Positions 6,919 through 10,070 of a stretch of 10,070 bases of DNA are shown piece by piece. The DNA comes from Actinomycetota bacterium (GTDB taxonomy: Bacteria > Actinomycetota > Actinomycetes > S36-B12 > UBA10799), in the NCBI GenBank assembly GCA_030837445.1, contig JAUPKM010000138.1, positions 1 through 10,070 on the forward strand, in the 5' to 3' direction. The stretch's first letter is position 1. Every line of letters starts with the position of its first letter. The position numbers were made by a program, and so were the translations under genes. The notes beneath the pieces are model-generated. The model was not told the DNA's origin. It did no database searches and worked only from the letters and a program-made list of their open reading frames with translations.

Positions 6919-6947
6919 ATCATGACCAGTAAAGAATTCCTTGTCAA
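6919..6947 (-). promoter_or_regulatory. Probable sigma-70-type promoter of the DUF4333 gene
   Basis: On the minus strand a perfect TTGACA (6942-6947) is followed after 17 bases by CATGAT (6919-6924), which matches TATAAT at four of six positions. The expected start of transcription is near 6912, about 50 bases before the GTG start. The stretch is AT-richer than its surroundings. The promoter would serve the lipoprotein gene and possibly the SDR, arfB and carbonic anhydrase genes downstream. Confidence 0.55.
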
Positions 6948-6960
6948 TCTTCACGCGCCA

Positions 6961-8220
6961 CTAGTCGACCAGCGGTATCGACGGGTTTGGGCGCAGGGTC
7001 GTCTTCACCGACCCGGCTCGCGGACCTGCCGCTGCGCTGCGCAGGCCGAGCCGCCAGTCGTCCAGGCCGAAGGTGTGAGTGACGATTCCGTCCACCGGGT
7101 AGCGATCGTCGGCCAGCCACTCCACCACCCGGGCCATTGTGTGGACACCGCCGAGTGTCGGCTCCGGGCCGAAGTTGATGGTGCCCTGCACCGTCAACTG
7201 CCGATTCCAGACCAGCGACCAGTCAACTTGCTGGCTGCCGGCACCACCGACGAGGACCAACATTCCGGTCGGCCGGAGCAGGTGCAATGCGAGATCGATG
7301 GTCGCAGCTGACGCGACACAGTCGAACACCGCGTCGACACCGCGCTCGAGGATTCCGGTCTTGGTCATCCGTGGCCGCAGGACCCGACCACCGTCCGAGT
7401 CCGCCAATGCCTCAACTGCCGCCGAACCCGCAGGCAGGGTCCGACTCCCACCGGCACTCAGAGCCCGCCCGGCCCCGAAGTCATCCGGGGCCACCACCGC
7501 GATGTCGAGATCAGGATGCAGCATCCGGAGGGCAGCGGTCACCAGCAGCCCGATCGTTCCCGGGCCGATTACGACCACCCGATCCCCGCGCCGCCGCCAC
7601 TGCAGGGCGGCGTGCAGTCCGATCGACGCCGGTTCGGCCAGCACGGCCCGCCGAGAAGGGATACCGGCCACCGGATACAACTGCGACTGGTGGCCGACGA
7701 ACGACTCTCCCCAACCGCCGCCGAGGGCGGCATCAAAGCCCAGCGTCGGCGACGAACACCCGGACAGCCCGGGTTCGTCGAACCGCTCGCAGACGTACGG
7801 ATACCCTTCCGCGCAACTGCGACACCCTGGTTCGAAACCCCGATGACGACACGACAGCACCGGGTCAACCACGACCCGATCGCCGGCCGAGAAATGGCTG
7901 ACCCCCGGCCCGACCTCCTCAACGACCGCGACGATCTCGTGCCCGGGGATCTGCAGCTGCGCCCGGTAGTAGGCACTGAGCACGAAGGAGGACTTGGCAT
8001 GCGCGACTGCCATATCGCTGCCGCAGATTCCGGCCAACTCGGGACGGAGACGCAGCCAGCCCGGCGCCTTCGGTAGCGCCGGCTCTGGCGCATCTTCGAC
8101 TAGCCGAAGTAGACCACCACGCCCCCAGCCGGCATTCGAACCGCGGCCGGCGGGAAGCTTCTGGGCGGCCGCCGTCCAGAGGTACCTGGGCGTCGACAGG
8201 TCCGCGACTATCGCCCGCAT
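6961..8220 (-). CDS. Zinc-dependent medium-chain alcohol dehydrogenase
   Basis: The 419-residue product belongs to the medium-chain dehydrogenase/reductase superfamily. The catalytic zinc ligands are likely Cys66 (GICGSD), His94 with Glu95 (PGHE) and Glu196 (LAEP). Four cysteines at 124, 133, 136 and 144 suit the structural zinc lobe, but the first gap is eight residues rather than the usual two. The Rossmann motif GPGTIG is at 219-224. The protein is longer than the usual 340-380 residues because of an N-terminal segment (about 10-50) that is Gly/Ala-rich. It should oxidise an alcohol or polyol, or reduce an aldehyde, with NAD(P)H; the substrate is not evident. ATG 8220 is chosen because MRAIVADLS begins the family's first strand. 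The open frame reaches 8382 but would overlap the preceding gene. The next gene downstream starts 99 bases after the stop and has its own promoter-like sequence. Confidence 0.9.
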   Translation of the reverse strand: MRAIVADLSTPRYLWTAAAQKLPAGRGSNAGWGRGGLLRLVEDAPEPALPKAPGWLRLRPELAGICGSDMAVAHAKSSFVLSAYYRAQLQIPGHEIVAVVEEVGPGVSHFSAGDRVVVDPVLSCRHRGFEPGCRSCAEGYPYVCERFDEPGLSGCSSPTLGFDAALGGGWGESFVGHQSQLYPVAGIPSRRAVLAEPASIGLHAALQWRRRGDRVVVIGPGTIGLLVTAALRMLHPDLDIAVVAPDDFGAGRALSAGGSRTLPAGSAAVEALADSDGGRVLRPRMTKTGILERGVDAVFDCVASAATIDLALHLLRPTGMLVLVGGAGSQQVDWSLVWNRQLTVQGTINFGPEPTLGGVHTMARVVEWLADDRYPVDGIVTHTFGLDDWRLGLRSAAAGPRAGSVKTTLRPNPSIPLVD

Positions 8221-8272
8221 CTGAGGACCCAATCCGAAGTCAGGTCTGTGGAAGGCAGCACGGCGAGAGGGT

Positions 8273-9250
8273 TCATCCGCGAAACGCCAAGGCTGCGACC
8301 CACTCGATACCGTCGTCGCTCTCCACCGGGTACCAACCAGGACTCTCGCTGAGTTCCGGCTGGGTCGTGAGAGCTGCGGCAACCTGGGAGCCGGGGTCCA
8401 CCTGCCAGCCCGCTCGCTGCAGCGCGTTGGTCAGAACATCGAAGTCGCGGTCGAGCCTGTCCGCCAGAAACTGCAAGTGCTCCTCGGCTTGCCCGGTATC
8501 TGTGGCGGACCGGGTGACCACCAGTGTGCGGTCGTGCGCTGTGTATCGAGCGAGGAACTGTTCAGTGTCGTCCACGACCCGCGGTTGGATGTTCAGCACC
8601 CATACCTCACCGAACTCCCGCCAGGAATGGGTGTCATCCACCAACGGCACCCAACCATCGCGCAGCAGCGACACGACCATTCGGTCGCCGGTGGCCTCGT
8701 CGCCGAATTCTCCGCGCGCCAACGTGGTCGGCAACTCCTGACCGCCCGCGTCCGGCCCGTCTGCGAACAGCGCGCTGCGGCCATCCGCAAACCAGACCAG
8801 ACAGGGCTGTGTCCCGGTCACTTCGGCCGGCGCTTCGACGGCTTCCCCCGCCGGTGCCGCTGGGGTCTCCGCGTCCTCGGTTGCGACTTGGGTTGCGGCG
8901 GAATCCGAGGCCTTCTCGACGCCGAGCTGGAGCTTCAACACGTGGGATTCCGAGGAGGTCAGCGCCACGAAGATCTCCCGGTCACCCGCCTGCAACTGCA
9001 CCAGGAAATCCTGATCGACACCGATCAGCGGCCAATCCGCGGGCGCGAACAGCAGCGCTTCGCCGATGTACTCCACGTAGGTGTCACCATGGGTGAGCAC
9101 GCCGGGCGGCATACCGGGACCGACATCAGCCACGGCCGCGGCCTCATCCGGGTAGAAGTTGATCTCGCCGCGGCGTCCCTCCGGACGCACATAGACAGCG
9201 AAAAGGGTCCGGGCGGATTGATCCTCGGCAGCCAGCATGAGGTGAATCAT
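8273..9250 (-). CDS. Hypothetical protein, two domains with Ala/Pro/Glu linker
   Basis: I do not recognise this 325-residue protein. It has no signal peptide or membrane segment and is acidic, so it is probably cytoplasmic. The N-terminal part (1-112) looks alpha/beta and contains YVEYIGEALLFAPADWPLIG. A low-complexity Ala/Glu/Pro/Thr stretch at about 113-148 looks like a flexible linker. The C-terminal part (149-325) starts CLVWFADGRSALFADG and contains GEVWVLNIQPRVVDDTEQFLARY; it ends in a segment with GWQVDPGSQ and GWYPVESDDGIEWVAAL. Codon use and GC bias agree with a real gene, and it fits the spacing of the minus-strand run: 76 bases from the ThDP enzyme gene and 52 bases from the alcohol dehydrogenase gene. 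ATG 9250 is used; ATG 9238 is a possible alternative, and neither has a clear Shine-Dalgarno. No function is proposed. Confidence 0.8.
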   Translation of the reverse strand: MIHLMLAAEDQSARTLFAVYVRPEGRRGEINFYPDEAAAVADVGPGMPPGVLTHGDTYVEYIGEALLFAPADWPLIGVDQDFLVQLQAGDREIFVALTSSESHVLKLQLGVEKASDSAATQVATEDAETPAAPAGEAVEAPAEVTGTQPCLVWFADGRSALFADGPDAGGQELPTTLARGEFGDEATGDRMVVSLLRDGWVPLVDDTHSWREFGEVWVLNIQPRVVDDTEQFLARYTAHDRTLVVTRSATDTGQAEEHLQFLADRLDRDFDVLTNALQRAGWQVDPGSQVAAALTTQPELSESPGWYPVESDDGIEWVAALAFRG

Positions 9251-9326
9251 CGTCGCTGCCGCCCGGCCACCGACACCCGCCCCGCCGACAACTCCAAAAT
9301 CGCCGGAAGGGTGGCGGTTGCGGGCC

Positions 9327-10070
9327 TCACATGACGTCGGTGGCCTGGTCGATGTCGACCTGGATGAGGCGCGGAATATCTCCGCCCAAGCCCTCAGTCA
9401 AAGCGTCCCGCAGCGACTCGGAGTCAGCCACTGTCCGCGCCCGCACCCCGTAGCCCTCAGCGATCTTCTCGGCATCCAGGTTCGGCAGATCCAGACCCGG
9501 CACCTGCGGGGCCTTCTCGAGCAGGCCGAACCACTTCAGGATCCCGTACTGCCTATTTCGCAGTACCAGGAAGGTGGCGGGCACCTGCTCTCTCGCCGCC
9601 GTGTAGAGGGCCTGAACCGAGTAGTGCAGGGAGCCGTCTCCAAGCACGCCGAGCACCCGACGCTCCGGCATTCCCAACTGCACCCCGACCGTCGCAGCGG
9701 TACCGAAACCAAGACCGCCACTGCCCGAGAAAAAGTAGCTGCGGGGCTGACTGGGCCGCCAATGGCGCAGCATCACACTGAGGTTCGACGGCGATTCGTT
9801 GACTATCGCGGCATCCTCAGGCAGACAGTCCGCCACCGCACTGAAAACATCACCCGCACTAAGCGGTGATGAACCCGGCGCCGCCAAGGGTCCGGGTCCC
9901 GGCACCAACGGATCGGCAGCCGGTCCGGGCACGGCTGCTGTGATCAGCGCCAGCGCAGCGCGCGGATCCGACAGATAGGCGTCACCCATCGGAGCGCGGG
10001 CCGCCGCCGCCGGATCATCGGTCAGCTGGATCAGCTCAGCGCCCGCCGGCAGCAGTTCACCCGGCAGGTA
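9327..10070 (-). CDS. Benzoylformate decarboxylase-like ThDP enzyme, N-terminal part outside window
   Basis: The frame is open to the window edge at 10070, so the gene continues upstream; the ATG at 9989 is internal. The visible 247 residues cover the end of the central domain (QLTDDPAAAARAPMGDA) and the ThDP-binding C-terminal domain. NESPSN, the SGGLGFGTAA pattern, and GDGS at 9630-9641 followed by N-R-Q-Y-G form the diphosphate/Mg2+ site, with the metal-binding Asn conserved. The order and spacing, including LYTAA and the motif PGLDLPNLD, match benzoylformate decarboxylase better than acetolactate synthase or pyruvate decarboxylase. The enzyme would decarboxylate a 2-oxo acid such as benzoylformate to an aldehyde. 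The catalytic His and Glu of the N-terminal domain are not visible, so specificity is not proven. A zinc alcohol dehydrogenase lies two genes downstream. Confidence 0.87.
   Translation of the reverse strand, partial: YLPGELLPAGAELIQLTDDPAAAARAPMGDAYLSDPRAALALITAAVPGPAADPLVPGPGPLAAPGSSPLSAGDVFSAVADCLPEDAAIVNESPSNLSVMLRHWRPSQPRSYFFSGSGGLGFGTAATVGVQLGMPERRVLGVLGDGSLHYSVQALYTAAREQVPATFLVLRNRQYGILKWFGLLEKAPQVPGLDLPNLDAEKIAEGYGVRARTVADSESLRDALTEGLGGDIPRLIQVDIDQATDVM

Noticed and set aside
6862..6954. Longer DUF4333 product starting at 6954
   Set aside because: It would put 31 residues before the lipoprotein signal peptide and would start upstream of the predicted transcript start; GTG 6861 has a strong Shine-Dalgarno.
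8221..8382. Longer alcohol dehydrogenase starting at 8382
   Set aside because: The added residues overlap the end of the neighbouring gene and resemble no family N-terminus.
1..10070. Defence system, mobile element, CRISPR array or RNA gene
   Set aside because: No repeat-spacer pattern, transposase, integrase, nuclease-helicase set or tRNA-like fold was visible on either strand.

Overview
The window reads as a piece of chromosome from a high-GC Gram-positive (actinobacterial) genome. It is GC-rich throughout, uses several GTG starts, and carries a DUF4333-type lipoprotein and two lipobox signal peptides typical of that group. I cannot name the genus from sequence alone. Coding density is very high, with intergenic gaps of about 3 to 100 bases. 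I see no tRNA, rRNA, CRISPR array, transposase, integrase or phage gene, so this looks like an ordinary chromosomal neighbourhood rather than a genomic island.

Layout. The left edge (1-1209, +) is the 3' part of a GGDEF-EAL cyclic-di-GMP enzyme, cut by the window start. It converges, with a 3-base gap, on a QacA/EmrB-like 14-helix MFS efflux pump (1213-2763, -). The 94-base spacer between the pump and the next gene holds a perfect inverted repeat that may be an operator. A plus-strand pair follows: an atypical short-chain dehydrogenase/reductase (SDR) that lacks the catalytic YxxxK pair (2858-3640), and a membrane-anchored J-domain protein (3693-4238).

From 4251 to the right edge everything is on the minus strand. 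In transcription order (right to left) the genes are: a benzoylformate-decarboxylase-like ThDP enzyme (9327 to beyond 10070, partial); an unrecognised 325-residue protein with two domains joined by an Ala/Pro/Glu linker (8273-9250); a zinc-dependent medium-chain alcohol dehydrogenase (6961-8220); a DUF4333 lipoprotein with its own promoter-like sequence and a tandem 12-base repeat near the predicted transcript start (6466-6861); a classical SDR (5667-6455); the ribosome-rescue hydrolase ArfB (5192-5629); and a lipoprotein alpha-carbonic anhydrase (4251-5111).

How the genes may work together. The ThDP decarboxylase and the zinc alcohol dehydrogenase could act in sequence (2-oxo acid to aldehyde to alcohol), but only their nearness and family support this. 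The remaining genes look like independent housekeeping or envelope functions. I found no convincing new multi-gene system. The most interesting leads are the SDR without its catalytic pair next to the membrane J-protein, the repeat at the lipoprotein promoter, and the unrecognised 325-residue protein.
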